Source: Hydnum rufescens UP504 (taxonomy: Eukaryota > Basidiomycota > Agaricomycetes > Cantharellales > Hydnaceae). From it: DNA of 60,775 bases. A program made the translations under genes and the position numbers. The notes beneath the pieces were generated by a model. The model was not told the DNA's origin. It searched no databases and saw only the letters and a program-made list of their open reading frames with translations. Shown piece after piece: positions 43,901 through 56,274 of the stretch. The DNA lies in contig MU129057.1 of NCBI GenBank assembly GCA_014904985.1, positions 1 through 60,775 of the forward strand, given 5' to 3'. Numbering within the stretch: position 1 is the first letter of the stretch; every line of letters begins with the position of its first letter.

Positions 43901-45157
43901 GACCTTTATTCAAATGATAGCGGAGTTCAAACGCCTGGGTTCGAACGTCATTTACGCTGACTTCGGGAACATCGTCCTCCTAACGTCCAAACCCCCCGGA
44001 ACTGCTTCAGCTTATGCGACTTACCTGCTGACCGCCGTGACCTCACATGACCTTTTTCGACATATTCACTTGCGCACCGATCGCTATTACGATTATCTCC
44101 TTTTCATGGACAAAGCGAATCAGGGAGGGGTGGTTTGCATGGATCCAATGGCAGTAGAGCCGCCGACCAAAATTGCGATAGCGCTAAATTGGAACATCCA
44201 GTCCTTTCTGCCACCTTTCGTCCAGCCCTATTTCGAGGAGGCGGTCAGACACTTCATCAAGACTCGGTATTATATCCACCGAAAACACATTGATGTATCC
44301 CGCACTCCTCATCGCGTCTTGCAGCTTTCTCAAGGGGATCCTTCTGCGATTCAGGATGACGAAAGAGCCAAGGAAACTGAAGCCATTCGTAAATTTATCT
44401 CAGAGGCACTTATGCGGAAGATGCTACATGTGGTCACCGATATTCTGGATGAGTACAAGGATGCGATGCATCAGGCAGAAATGCCTCTCGAATTCCAGTT
44501 CCCTCTGCTCCCCGGATCCCATCTCAACCTCCATAATCCTCCTCTTGAATTCATCAAGTTCGTGTGTGCAGCGTTCGGGTGCTCACAAGAGTTCAAGGTC
44601 GAAATCGGGTTACTGAAGCGAAATCTCCTCGAGCTTGTCGGCGTACGCGAGTTTGCGGATGAGGCAGAATTCCGCAATCCCTGCGATCCGTTCAAATTGC
44701 CAATGGTTATATGCCGACTGTGCAATTCGATGCGTGACTTTGATTTCTGCCGCGACCCCGACCTACTCCCTGAAGAAGGCCCTTCAGCAACTCGTCGGAC
44801 GCCGCCTAGATGGCTCTGTGAGATTTGCGGCTGCGAGTTTGATCGACGAACTATCGAGGCATCTCTTGTGGACATCGTGCGACGATTAGGGAGCTCATAC
44901 CAACAGCAGGACTTGCAATGCTCAAAGTGCCGCCAGATCAAATCGGACAACCTGTCCTCGCATTGTCATTGTTCAGGCACATACCAATTGACTACTGGCA
45001 AAGCCGAGACTCGCAGAAGACTGCGAACAATCGTGAACGTCGCTATTTATCATAACTTGCAATTACTCAAGGTATGGTACCGAGATCCTGACTTTGATTT
45101 ATCTTGCTTATTCGACCACTGCAGGAATACGCGGAGTTCATGCTAGATCGGTGGTGA
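37942..45157 (+). CDS. POL2: DNA polymerase epsilon catalytic subunit (frame-broken in the assembly)
   Basis: Leading-strand replicase with 3'-5' proofreading. In order: an Arg/Gly-rich N-terminus ([20 protein letters not shown]); exonuclease motifs [16 protein letters not shown] and [13 protein letters not shown]; polymerase motif [11 protein letters not shown], motif [15 protein letters not shown], motif C DTDGIW; the inactive C-terminal polymerase half; then zinc clusters with [23 protein letters not shown] and HCHCSG. The last exon (45,125-45,157) encodes [10 protein letters not shown]. The whole family layout is present in about 7.2 kb with short introns. At least four frame breaks occur, near 41,625, 42,170, 43,235 and 43,398; at least three are healed by adding one base (for example GGGGG at 41,625, and a missing G giving [10 protein letters not shown] at 43,398). 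An essential gene with otherwise perfect motifs argues for sequence errors. Start chosen at 37,942, before the RGG tract. Confidence 0.95.
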
Positions 45158-46342
45158 AAAGCCCTCGTGTATTTCGCTCCATTTTTCTCATTTTATTTAT
45201 TTGGTCCCATGCTTTCTCCCCCTCTTGCGCATTGTAATTCTATGCAATATGCCCACTGATGATTTTTGCACGCTTGTATGGACACCGTAGACCGTAGATT
45301 CATTGGCACTTTACATGAAGCCACTCATATTCCCCTAGTGTGCGTGCCTGCAAATGGGTCCCTATGGCCAGTCCTCGGAAAATGAGACCGTTGGCCATAT
45401 CTCAGACCTGCTGGAGATATACATTAGAATTATATCAGCCTTTATTTGTAGCCACGCCGTACACTACCAGTGCACTAGCATATAAATGCGTTGTACCTAC
45501 TTCCCTTTTTAATTCTTGGTGCGAAGTCAGGGAGTACCACAATTGAGAAATTCCATTTCCACCTACAGCTCGCAAACCTATTGGGATTGGTGGAAATATA
45601 AAGATCTGAGCCGGGTCCCCTCAAATATGAGAGCGGAATCGAAAGATCGGGGAGTCTCAAAAATGTGCACGTGAATAAGGGCGACGACCGAACGAATCCT
45701 TGATACTTGACGAGCCTAAGCCTTCCTATACTATCTACAGGAGGTTAGAGACATGAACAAAGGGTAGAGCAAAGCAGTGTCAGAGTCCCTGTGCCGGCGG
45801 TGAATATTCTTGGTAAAACACAGGTAGAGGGTTTGGTCCAGATTGGCGAGTCGACGGCGTGGCCCCTTTTGAACCACCTTGGTTAAATTTAAAATATGTT
45901 CTGAAGAATTTCTTTATTATTGATATAAACCTTTTTTGTTGAGGCAGAAAAAGGTTAGAGAGCGATGGGTGAAAAATGGCCCATTGCTTACGTTCTGGTA
46001 TGGGCATTTTCGATTCAATAGTTCGCCACAAAAAGGCAGCCGATTACATAACCACCAGGGATTGGCCGAAAAGTCTATTGAATCGCGTGACGGACTCAAC
46101 GCCGCCCGTCCCTCAAGTCATTCAAGGTGAGTTGGACAATGTCTTGGTCATTTTTCATGCTCCGAATGGCCTCCAGTCGACTGGGGACTGGGCCCTTTGC
46201 CTACATGATCGTAACTGGTCTATGTCTCTGTGTCCTTGGGCTGGATGGGTTTCGCGTATCCGGATGCAGTCTCTAGTTCTCGACTGTTTCTTCCTGAGCC
46301 TGACTAATTCCAATCGTTTCACCCGCCTGTATCTTCTCCCAG
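45158..46342. other. intergenic, no gene recognised
   Basis: Spacer between POL2 and RPL24, moderately A+T-rich, with no conserved frame. The last ~200 bp presumably hold the RPL24 promoter and leader. Confidence 0.5.
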
Positions 46343-46979
46343 ATGGTGCGTCGTGTTCTCGAGTAAACAAACTAGTTCTCACTTGCCAATGGTCTGAGTA
46401 GAAGGTCGAAATTGATTCCTTCTCCCATTATCGTATCTACCCAAGCAAGGGGCGACTCTTCGTGCGAGGAGACTCCAAAGTAGGCTCGCCGTATGCCCGC
46501 GTTCGAACGCAAACGCTTAATCTACTCTTATGACAGGTATTCCGCTTTGCAGGGCATAAAACAGAGCGACTCTTCTTGCAACGCAAGAACCCACGCAAGA
46601 TAGCATGGACCGTCCTCTACCGCCGGATGCATAAGAAGGGCCTTGCGGAAGAAGTTACAAAGAAGCGCACACGGAAGACTGTCAAGCACCAGCGTGGCAT
46701 CGTCGGTGCTGATATCGCTGCAATTGCTGCCCGTCGTAATCAGTCGACTCAGGTGCGCACAGCTGCGAGGGCAGATGCAATTGCCAAGGCGAAGGCTGCT
46801 AAGAAGGAGAAGGAGGCTAAGAAAGCCAAGGTCTGCATTCCTTTTTTTGGTATTTTATTTCATAACAGGAATGGCTAAGTGGGATTATGCTTCCTGTCCA
46901 TTAGCCGGTAGCCCGACCGAGCGGTCCAGCCCCAAAAATCAGCAAACAACAGATGAAGGGCGGGAAGAGTGGGCGCTAG
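46343..46979 (+). CDS. RPL24: 60S ribosomal protein eL24
   Basis: The first exon is only the start codon, ATG 46,343-46,345, directly followed by a GTGCGT donor. Exon 2 begins at 46,402 with [20 protein letters not shown], then an intron before [20 protein letters not shown]. The central [16 protein letters not shown] and [15 protein letters not shown] motifs and a Lys/Ala-rich helix are typical of eL24. A final intron (GTCTGC...TTAG) leads to [17 protein letters not shown] and a stop at 46,977-46,979. It is a cytosolic large-subunit protein that makes a bridge to the small subunit. The gene appears intact. Confidence 0.95.
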
Positions 46980-47694
46980 AGTGCAGACGTCCTGTCGACA
47001 CTTGCATTTTCAGGAAGCACAACTGCATTTCCCTTGCTTGCCCTCATGTATATTCATGCATTGTCATGCTCAATATGCCATGCTATGGAATTGACTGTGC
47101 ATGGTAGCTGCGAACCCTGCACGCCAAAATATATCCGTGAGAGCGGGACGATCCACTGCGAAGGGTGCTTCGCAACGGCCCCAGAAGTGCAGAATCTAAT
47201 TTTGGGAGGCTCTCCAAGTTCCGTTGTGGTTGGTTACATAGTGGGTAGTTCGTCTACATTAATGCTCTTATAGGACAGCTCCACGAGCGCAGCACTAGAA
47301 GCTACAACAGTTGTCACAGCGATGTAGATCATAACGAGATGGTGGTGGTGTTTGTACTGGCATGGCGAGCTCTTCCAATGATGTGTCTGAGGAGGATTGA
47401 TCCTAGACGGCTGTCATGGGCAGTGTTGATGGTTCCGGCAACTGCCAGAAAGATTGTGCTGCGCTCTTGGTTACGTCCGAGAACCCAACCGCTCGTCCCC
47501 GTCTTTGTGAGTGTGCTAAACTCGAGAGCTGGCTTGACCGCTTCGACGGCACTGCAAGCCTGTCAATCCACACTGCTTAGGCCTTTTCGTCTTAGGCGAT
47601 TCCCACCCGTTAGTTGGTCTTCTGCAGTCAAACCGAAACTTCCGTAACAAAGAAACGACCCAGTCATCTACGATCCCCTTCACGTATACTCGGC
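46980..47694. other. unassigned short region
   Basis: Frames on both strands look partly protein-like: plus CEPCTPKYIRESG...CEGCF near 47,110, and a stop-free minus stretch near 47,330-47,620. Neither could be tied to a family or to good splice sites. It separates RPL24 from the v-SNARE gene. Confidence 0.3.
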
Positions 47695-48455
47695 ATGTAC
47701 GTCCTATTCACTGGCCACATCACCCTACTTCCTTCTGGAGCATCAGTATCTTCAAACTAAGATAACGTCCGGCTTTCGGATTTTGCCCCTACAGGTCTGA
47801 ACCATACGACCCCTACGTCCCCCGCGATGGTACTACCGGAGGTTCTTCCCGCCCGGGTGGTGGGAATGCAAAACCGCGGCGATACAAGCGCAGATTGACA
47901 CAACCGTGGATATCATGAAGAGTAATATCAACAAGGTTGCCGAGAGAGGAGAGCGCATTGATGATCTACAGGACAAAACAGGTGAATATTCTGTGGCCTT
48001 GGGTCCCTCGGAATTCGATAGGGGGTGACCCTCGTGGCTTCATGTTCCGCTCGTCTGGGTGGCTGCTAATGGCTTTTCCTTTTGTAGAAACACTGGCTGT
48101 ATCAGCTCAAGGTTTCCGGCGGGGGGCGAATAAAGTGCGGAAGGTGAGACAATGGGTTGTACCGCATCGTCATCCGTATTAAAACTGTCATCTTTTCTTT
48201 CCTCCTAGAACATGTGGTATGTAGCCTAGCTGCAGCACTCGTTGCTATCTCACCGTTTCTGAGCTTTGTTATCTCCCCTTAACCTGTCTCCAGGTGGAAA
48301 GACATGAAGGTACTTTCTGAAGCCCGGGCAAACTGATTCCTTAATCATCTCCTGACTTGAGTCGTCATTAATATTAGATGCGCCTCATCATTGGTTTCGG
48401 AATAGCGGTTCTCCTGGTTATCATCATTGTCCCAATCGTCAAAGCAGTGAAGTAA
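47695..48455 (+). CDS. synaptobrevin-like v-SNARE (Snc1/2 type)
   Basis: Tail-anchored R-SNARE for fusion of exocytic vesicles with the plasma membrane. The start codon is split by the first intron: AT at 47,695-47,696, intron 47,697-47,794, then G. The N-terminus reads [13 protein letters not shown]; the SNARE helix contains [35 protein letters not shown] (R-layer Arg in AERGERI), then [25 protein letters not shown] and a C-terminal membrane segment [19 protein letters not shown], stop 48,453-48,455. Several short introns follow. At the GGGNAK/TAAIQ junction (about 47,870) one base is missing, in a run of four A; adding it joins the halves exactly. That is probably a sequence error. Confidence 0.92.
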
Positions 48456-48855
48456 ACCATGGAATATTCGCCTGCAGTCCTCTTTACATACTTCCCGATC
48501 TCGCTCCCTCCTGCGCCTGTTCTTTCTTTTGCTCCGCTCCACCCTGTGAATATGTTTCCTCCAGTATCTATCTCGTTTCCTCCCCTGCGACCACGAGTCA
48601 CATAATATTTTCTGAACGACGTCACGAATGTGGGCGATCCGTGCAAGACAATACTGTATCCGTTTTCCAAACTTGTCATCCCCGTGGAGGGATGGGGATT
48701 TGGATCGCGTGTAATGATATCGTGTGTTCATTACATAAAACGACAGTTCTGCGCCCATTGCTGACATTGAATTGTACCGAATGCGAAAACGTGCCCTTAA
48801 ACACGTTCAGAAGGTACATACCCCCACACACGAGAAAGTAGAAAGAAAAAGAATA

Positions 48856-49040
48856 ATGGCCGGATTCACACCTGAGCTCTTTGTTTGACCTCAAGGTCAT
48901 CCCAGACGATATCCAACAATTGTTGCCCGAACATCTTCATGTACGCCATCCCTGCATCCGAATCCCAGCATCCCTTTGCTCACGACTCTATATTAGATGG
49001 GACCTCTCGCATCAACCTATTGGCCCAACAAGAATAAGGT
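48856..49040 (+). pseudogene. glucosamine-6-phosphate N-acetyltransferase-like 5' fragment
   Basis: From ATG 48,856 the frame reads MAGFTPELF; after a 4-base tandem duplication (TTTG twice) it continues DLKVIPDDIQQLLPEHLH, then an intron (GTACGC...TTAG) and MGPLAST. This resembles the N-terminus of fungal GNA1 acetyltransferases of the UDP-GlcNAc pathway (usually an LP...RPL segment here). The acetyl-CoA-binding core is not found downstream. Likely a truncated duplicate; the family call is tentative. Confidence 0.42.
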
Positions 49041-49489
49041 CTCGTTCCATATATCCTTCCCACCATCTCATCCGAGTATTTGAGATTCTGATCCTTCAAT
49101 TCGCTTTCACCCGCTTAGTAACCAGGGGGAGGAATCATCTTTAGGGCACTATGATACTCTTTGTGGCCGCAATGAAATTGAACATAAATTTCCTCGGTAA
49201 TCTGATCAATCAAACATAGTTTCTTGTTTTCTCAAAGTAAATGGCGGGGGAAGGCATTGGTTGTGATACATATAAAATGCCCCCTCTGCTTTCATCTTCC
49301 CTTTCCTTGAGAATGTCATAAATCGCGGGACCATTCATTCATTTAGGGACTCGCTCGCCTCCGGTCACCCTTCCTCTTGTTCAAGTTTTGTCACAAACCA
49401 TAGACTTTGTGAGTCCATTGTCCATCCAATCACTATGGCCGCCAAAATGTAGTATAAAATATGACCCTCGGGATATCCCAACCATCTTC
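49041..49489. other. intergenic
   Basis: No gene recognised between the GNA1-like fragment and the first laccase stop. Confidence 0.4.
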
Positions 49490-52353
49490 CTAACCATGTC
49501 CTGGAGTATTGACAGTCACCCCGGGTGGGAAATTGCACGAGTCACAGAGCTGTGTTAGAAAAATTCAGCCGAATCATCAGAACACAGCGCCATGATGAAA
49601 TATTCATCAGGGACCCAGAATGGCACGCACGTGAATCGCCGCATCAGGGATAGCGAGATTCTGAATAGCTTGGGGTTGGACGACAATGGCAGCCATTTTT
49701 CCATGCACAAGATGCAAGCCTGAGATACAGACATTTAGGATAACACAGTAAAAGGTTCCTCTGCCCCAATAGAGTAGTAGACTCACCCAGATGACAGTGG
49801 AGCGCAAACACCCCTGGCTCATCAGTACGAATTCGAAGAATGGCATAAGTAGTCCGCGTGATAACGGACCTGAAACGTTGAGACAAGTGTAAAAAAAATT
49901 GTCAATCAAGTAGAAGAGCTCCTTGGGGAAAGGACAAACCGTATCTCGCCGGAGTGGATTCAGTTAGATTGAACGAGCTTGGCGGCAACTTCGCGTACGA
50001 CTCGGGCGTTAACGCTCCTTGGCCTCGCGCAACAATGTAGAATGCCCTCCCATCTGAAAGAGGCGAACCTTATAAAAAGGCATGCTCAACAACAGGGAGA
50101 CCTCCGATACGCACGAAGATGATACGGGTGGTCAATCGTCACATCTCTGTTATTGATGATAATATCGGCCGCACCACTCTGCGCGAATACGGTATGTGCG
50201 ACGATAGACTCATTCAGCGATAATCCCTTGTGCATCCGAAAGAGCATCGGGTCGTATGGCAACTATGTATGAGTGAGACGCGTTAGATACTGTATTGGTG
50301 AAAATGATCGACAACGTAGGAGAAGTTACATTTGTCCATGTCACATTGTTGAAGTAAAAGTCGAGAATCGTCACGTTCTGTGGGGTCAATGGGAATCCAA
50401 TAACCGAATCCTGTTCGGCAAGGGGAACGAATTAATACCACGCCAATAGCAACAAAGACCAGAACGAACTAAAAACCAGGTGGACGACACAGTCTGTGGC
50501 GCCTCGGCCTTTATAGCAGGAACGAGAGCGTCCGATGTAAGGTCGGGGCATGAGGTCGCATTAACATGAGGATGAGACCAATCGTTCGTCGTCGGCAACT
50601 GGTGACTCGGAGCCATCCCGTCCTCGACATAGCGGAGAATGGCAAGGCCAAGGCCGGTGTCCCCTGGGGGAACAGCTAAGAAATTCGGGGCACAGAATTG
50701 GGCTCGGAGCCAGAATGCATCCCCAGCCTTTCCTTGAGATGTATCGATTATGAAATCATACTATCATCGGGGTTGAGTAATAGTTTAGTGGTTTCGAACT
50801 AAAGCATCTTACTCGTTCTCCAATTGGGACCAGCACACGATGGATGCCGAACGGACCCAAGACCTCCGTTTCATCAGCTGAGATGATATTCAAAGGATGG
50901 TTGTCGATTGAAACCGTCAAGAATGCTGAGAGTGGTATCAACGACAGGCGCTCAGAAATATGGGAGTGAAAACTGACCTTCAGTCCCAGGATTGATGACG
51001 CGGAATCTGTATTTTTTGCTAGGTTGCACCTGGATTTCCGGTAGCGGCTTTTGCTGGCAATGTGCATTCGTGGGGGCTTGGGAGCAGTTGAACACGCCCT
51101 TTGAGAATCATTAGTGATATGTCCAGTGCAGAGAAGCACGTGTGCACCCACAGCTCCGTCGAATAAGATTGAATCTGGAAGACTGAGCCCAGCGTATTTT
51201 GTGTGGAAAGGCTCAGTAAAAGTACCGTTAATGATAGTTTGCGCCGTTAGGTGCCTGGACGGAAATCAATAGCCAGCTCGTAAAAAGAACGAAGGCAAAA
51301 ACGACATTACTTCCAGTCGGAGATAAATAAAACTCTCTCGTGATCATAGTCCCTTCCGCGAATATAAACATCGGTGGGGTTGTGCACAATTAGCGGCCCC
51401 TGTCGCAACGTCAGAACTAGGGTTATAACATCGCTGACACAGGATGTACAGACCATAAGCCCATCGGCTTGGGTATTCCCCTAATAAATATAAATTCAGT
51501 TTCAATCTTTGCACGCCGGTCAGTGAGGAAACTCACGAGGTGGGAATGCCAAAAGAATGTCCCAGACTGCTGCTGGATAGTGAACTAGTAAAGAGTGCAT
51601 ATGGCTTATGAGAATAAGCATTAGGGAATCAGGGTGCACCCACATTATAGGTGTATGATCCACCAGAGGGAATTGGGCACTGCGTGATCCCCGGAACTCT
51701 GAAAAACGGGGCTGTCGAACAGAGAGGCCTTTGATCAGTAGAGAAGAACATACCCGTCTGACCATATAGTGCCTATTTGGTTAATCCCATGGAAGTCTGA
51801 AGACCAACGGTGGTGAGCGCCTGGCAGGACGGGATATAATGGTAGAACGCACGGATGCCAGTCCCTGAGTCTAAGTCATTCCTGACGTGTATGATGATGG
51901 TGTCCCCTTGGTTTGCTTCGATAAGCGGGCCAGGATATTGATTGTTAACAACGATCATTCTACGAGGGTAGCCATCGGGGGCTGAGAGAATCGATTTGAT
52001 TTTTGACGTCCAGTAAAACACGAAGCAAGCTCACCACCAGTTGCCCAGCTCACTCTCCAATGATATATGCGCGTCGTGGGCTCGTCCGTCACGACAAAGT
52101 TGTCGTCAAGGATGAGGGCCGCTGATGTGGTCTGTGTTAGCCCGCACTATTTTCTCCGCATCCTATGCCCTGTACGGACCGTTATTATGGGAGACCCAAT
52201 CAAGCTTGTAATCATCAGGAGGACGGGGGGACATTGATCGTGTGGAGAGAGGTATTGCCCCCAGATCCGGGCAATCGCACTAAGTGGACTCGCCTCCGAT
52301 CCCACAGCAAAGGAGAGGGAAAGGATGACAAAGTGCCAATTTTGAAGATTCAT
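49490..52353 (-). CDS. secreted laccase-like multicopper oxidase 1
   Basis: Many-exon gene, start ATG 52,353 with signal peptide MNLQNWHFVILSLSFAVGSEA, stop 49,490-49,492 after LCDSCNFPPGVTVNTPGHG. All copper motifs can be assembled across introns: HFHGINQIG (usually HWHG), FFWHSH, HPYHLHGRAFYIVARG and HCHLGLHLVHGKM, giving the ten His plus one Cys of laccases, with the axial position Met after HG. Also seen: SWATGG|APDGYPRRMIVVN, PGPLIEANQGDTIIIHV, GVFALHCH. It oxidises phenolic or similar substrates with O2, outside the cell. The residue after HCHLG is Leu where the neighbouring paralogue and most relatives have Trp. Each intron is about 50-100 nt; several donors are GTGCGT. Next to it in tandem is a second copy. 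Confidence 0.93.
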
Positions 52354-53067
52354 GACGAGGGTTGGTGAGTCCTACAGAGGAAGACTGGCTTTTATGCAGT
52401 AAATCATTAGCTCTATGGGCTGATACAGTACATGGAAACTTGTAAGTTACCACAATCATGGTAGATACCATTACCGGGCTCATATATCATACCAGGGGGT
52501 ATATATCATCCCAGAGGGTGATATATCATCTAGTCCGAGCTGGCGAGGATCGTCAGCATAGCCATTTAGGGGTCACGTTTGTCTCCGACATCGCTCCCGG
52601 CTGCTGCCGTGGTTGTCATTGCAGCACACCCTTCTAGCGATTGAGTCAGCACTGCAATAATTCTTCCGCAAGACCGTGCTACTCGAGTCCTTTACGATAA
52701 CAGCAGTTTCCATACTTCAGTGATCCAATTCCAATCTCCATCGCGATTTGTATGAGCCACACACTTTGGAGGACAGTACAACGCGTGCCCAAGGAGCACA
52801 TCGTTCTTACTTCTCCCCACCTCCAAGTGATCGGGTAGCAACTGGCATCTACCATATACTGCAGTGTAGTGCCAGGGCGCAAACAGGTGGATAAATGAAA
52901 TTCGCAATATCCACTGGTTTCGGGAAAGGAATGAGGCAAATTTAAGGGAATGTTTTCATTTAGGGTTGACAGGGATCAATAATACTCAAGAATATGTGGG
53001 GCAAATGAATGTCCAATGAACAAGAAAAAAAGGCACTGGTTCGCACAGAAAGGCCAACCTCGGGGGG
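52354..53067. other. intergenic between the tandem laccases, with short repeat
   Basis: Promoter region of laccase 1. At about 52,475-52,535 three degenerate ~22-bp units containing TATATCAT and CC(A)GAGGG-like bases occur in tandem; role unknown. Confidence 0.5.
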
Positions 53068-55894
53068 CTAACCTGGCGCCGTAGTATTGAGCGTTGCGCC
53101 TGGGGGAAAGTTACACGAATCGCAGAGCTATTGAGATCCAAAAGAGTCAATCACAGTGCTGGTTCGCGGAGCATGAAGTGAGTATGGGACACACGTGAGC
53201 GGCTTCATCAGGAAGAGCCAGCCTCGGGATCGCATCAGGTTGAACGACGACGGCTGACAGTTTCCCATGCGCAAGATGCCAACCTAAAATAACGCAAGTT
53301 GGAAATTATTAAGAGCGCTTCAATCGGTCCCATGTTCACGCACCCATGTGACAGTGCAGGGCGAAGACGCCTGGTTCATCAGTCAAGATTCGGAGGATAG
53401 CATACGACTTCCTGGTGACGACAAGCTGTACATCACCATAGCATGAATCAATTCCCCGAGGTGCTCGCGGAGACACAGAAACAACGAACCGTATCACGAC
53501 GCAGTGGATTGGTCGTGTTGAAAAAGGTCGGGGGAAGGGCTGCGTATTGGTCTGCCGTCAATGCACCGGAACCCCTCGCGACGATGAAGAATGGTTTCCC
53601 ATCTAAAAAAAACGCATCAAGAAAGCTCAGACGACCACGGAAGAGCTACAATACAGACGAAGATGGAATGGGTGATCTATGGTCGCATCCTTATTGTTGA
53701 TAACAATGTCAGCCCCGCTGCTTTGAGGGAACACGGTGTGCGCGACCGCAGAGTTATTCAGCGTGAGGCCCTTGCGCAATTGCAGGAGCATCGGGTTGTA
53801 TATATACTGTGTAGAGTCGAGAAAGCCGTTAGAAACTATACCAGCCAGTAGTGATATGGCCGAGGATTACATCTTGGAAGGTCACATTGTTAAGGAAAAA
53901 GGCAAAGACTGGCACTTTATTTGCATTCAGTAAACTACCAAGAGCGGAGTTCTATTGATCAAGGGATGAGTTAAAAACCCGGGTGAATGCCTTGAAGACA
54001 ACGAGAACGGACCAAAATCCAGGAGGATTGCACAGTCTTCGGCGCGTCGATCTTCTGAACGGGAACAAAGTCGTTTGATGTGAGATCGGGACACGAGTTC
54101 CCTTCAGTTAGAGGAGGTACGCTCCAATCACTTGTAGTAGGCTGATTATGCCCCGGAATGCTCCCTTCCTTTACATATCGAAGAATGGCAAGGCCGTCAG
54201 GAGCTGGGAAGCCTGGTCCCGCATTTTGGCTGCAGAACGGTGCCCGGATCCAGAATGCATCCCCGTCTTTACCATTGGACGTATCGATAACAAAGTCGTA
54301 CTATGGGTCACTGGGTCAGTAGGAACACAATCGGCGACTTTGGATCGCATCACCCGTTCCCCATTTGCGATAGGCACGCGGTGAATCCCGGATGGGCCCA
54401 CGACGGGAGTGTCATCACATTGGATGATCTGCAAAGGATGGTTGTCGACAGAAATCTTGAAATGAGCTGGGAATGAGGTCGGTTAGGGCGGGGCAATCGA
54501 CGGAAGTGAGACAAATTTAACCTTCGCTTGAATGGCTGATCATGCGGAACCGGTATTTTTTGTTGGGTAGCACATGGATTTCCGGGGGCGATCTCTTCTC
54601 ACATTGTGCATTTTTAGGGGCCTTGGTGCAGTTATAAACGCCCTACTGAAACTATTAATAAATGGGCACGAGGGAGAGATGCAGTCTAAACCCACAGCCC
54701 CGTTGATCAAGAATGAAGCAGGGGCGACGTCAGGTAGGCTTTCATTGGCAGGACGAGCAAACGTGTCGGCAATAATCTCGTCTGACGTTTGATGTCTGCG
54801 CATGAAACAATCAATAATGTTACAAGAGCTAAAGGACATTATCCGTACACCCAATCAGAGACCATCATGACCCTCTCGTAGTCAAAGTCCTTTCCGGGAA
54901 TATACGGGTCGGCGGGACTGTGCACGATGAGTGGTCCCTATAGACTGATCAAAATTGTCGTACTATACTGCTACCACTGAATGTGCATACCGTTAGCCCA
55001 TCAGCCATTGTGTTCCCCTACAAATACGAATATATTTCCATTTCGGACACAGGTGGACAACCATCGAGGCTTACCATATGAGAATGCCAAAAGAATGTGC
55101 CCGATTGCTCCTGAATAGTGAACTGTTAAAAAAATGGTGCGCAATGAGCTATAGGCACAGTGACGATAGAAATATGGGACATCATACTTCATACGTGAAT
55201 GAACCGCCGGACGGTATTGGGCACTGAGTAACTCCAGGGACTCTGAAGATGTGTGATTATATATTGAAGGGTTCAATAGAGGTGCATACCCATCTGCCCA
55301 GAGAGAGCCTATTTGGTTGATTCCATGGAAGTCTGGAGGGCGACGGTAAGGTTCCAATCGGTCCTAATCACTAAAACGATATGTAGGACGCACGAATACC
55401 GGCTCCTTGATCCAAATCATTCTTCACGTGGATAATGATGGTGTCCCCTTGGTTTGCCTCGATGAGTGGTCCAGGGAATAGACCGTTAACCACCATCATT
55501 TTACGATAGAAGCCATCGGGAGCTGAGAGATTGTTTTATTTCATGGCATCTGGGAAAGGGCGAGGACACTGACCGCCAGTAGCCCAACTCAACCGCCAGT
55601 GATATGTACGCGTCGTGGGCGTGTTCGTCACGACAAAATCATTAGAGAGAACAAAGGCGTCTGAGGTGATTAGTGTTAGCCATTCATCTGGCCTGGGTAT
55701 TTAGGTGGCATGGGCGCACCCTCATTATATATCACACGCTCAAGACCTGTGTTCCTAGGAGGAGGTGGAGGACAGGTGTCGCGGTGATGCGGGTGGAGCG
55801 GCGACGTTAACCCAACAGAAACCGGGTTACCCACCACTCGGAGGACAAAGAGCGTAATGGCCAGTACAACCAGGTGCCAACGAGGATGATTCAT
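53068..55894 (-). CDS. secreted laccase-like multicopper oxidase 2
   Basis: Start ATG 55,894 with signal peptide MNHPRWHLVVLAITLFVLRV, stop 53,068-53,070 after LCDSCNFPPGATLNTTAPG. Copper motifs across introns: HFHGINQIGSLWADG, FFWHSH, the L3 region near 53,690, and HCHMGWHLAHGKLSAVVVQP. Exon structure and intron positions match laccase 1, so the two arose by tandem duplication; sequence differs clearly in exons. The T1 axial residue is Leu here and Met in laccase 1, which in characterised laccases is associated with redox-potential differences (background). Secreted phenol oxidase, likely plant-polymer or phenolic turnover. Confidence 0.93.
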
Positions 55895-56274
55895 AGCAAA
55901 TTATCGAGACCAAGAGGGAGCAAGAAACCGAAGGCATTTTTATGTGAACCCATTACTCTGAGATGGCCAGCCGCAAACCGAAAAATATGATGCGGAATCA
56001 GAAGCATGATGGTTCCTTTACATAGCCTGTGTGCAAATCGGACGATCCTCGCCGGGCAGCGATGATGAGTAAACAATTTAGTAAACAACTCCTAAGCTTT
56101 TCATGACGGCGATGCTTTTCATATGCGCACAGGCACCATCTGGCATAGGTCAAGCTCTTCTCCCCACCGCCATCGGGGCGATGTGGCTGCGGAGCTGCCT
56201 CGCATTGTTTCTTCGGCCACCACCACAGCATGAGCATGTGACCTGTACCGCACAAAGGCCTGTCGTAGGAGTCC
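55895..56274. other. laccase 2 upstream region
   Basis: Presumed promoter. No gene recognised. Confidence 0.4.

Noticed and set aside
47339..47647. 102-aa plus-strand frame
   Set aside because: Hydrophobic and Arg-rich with no family; other frames here are equally open, so no strand could be preferred.
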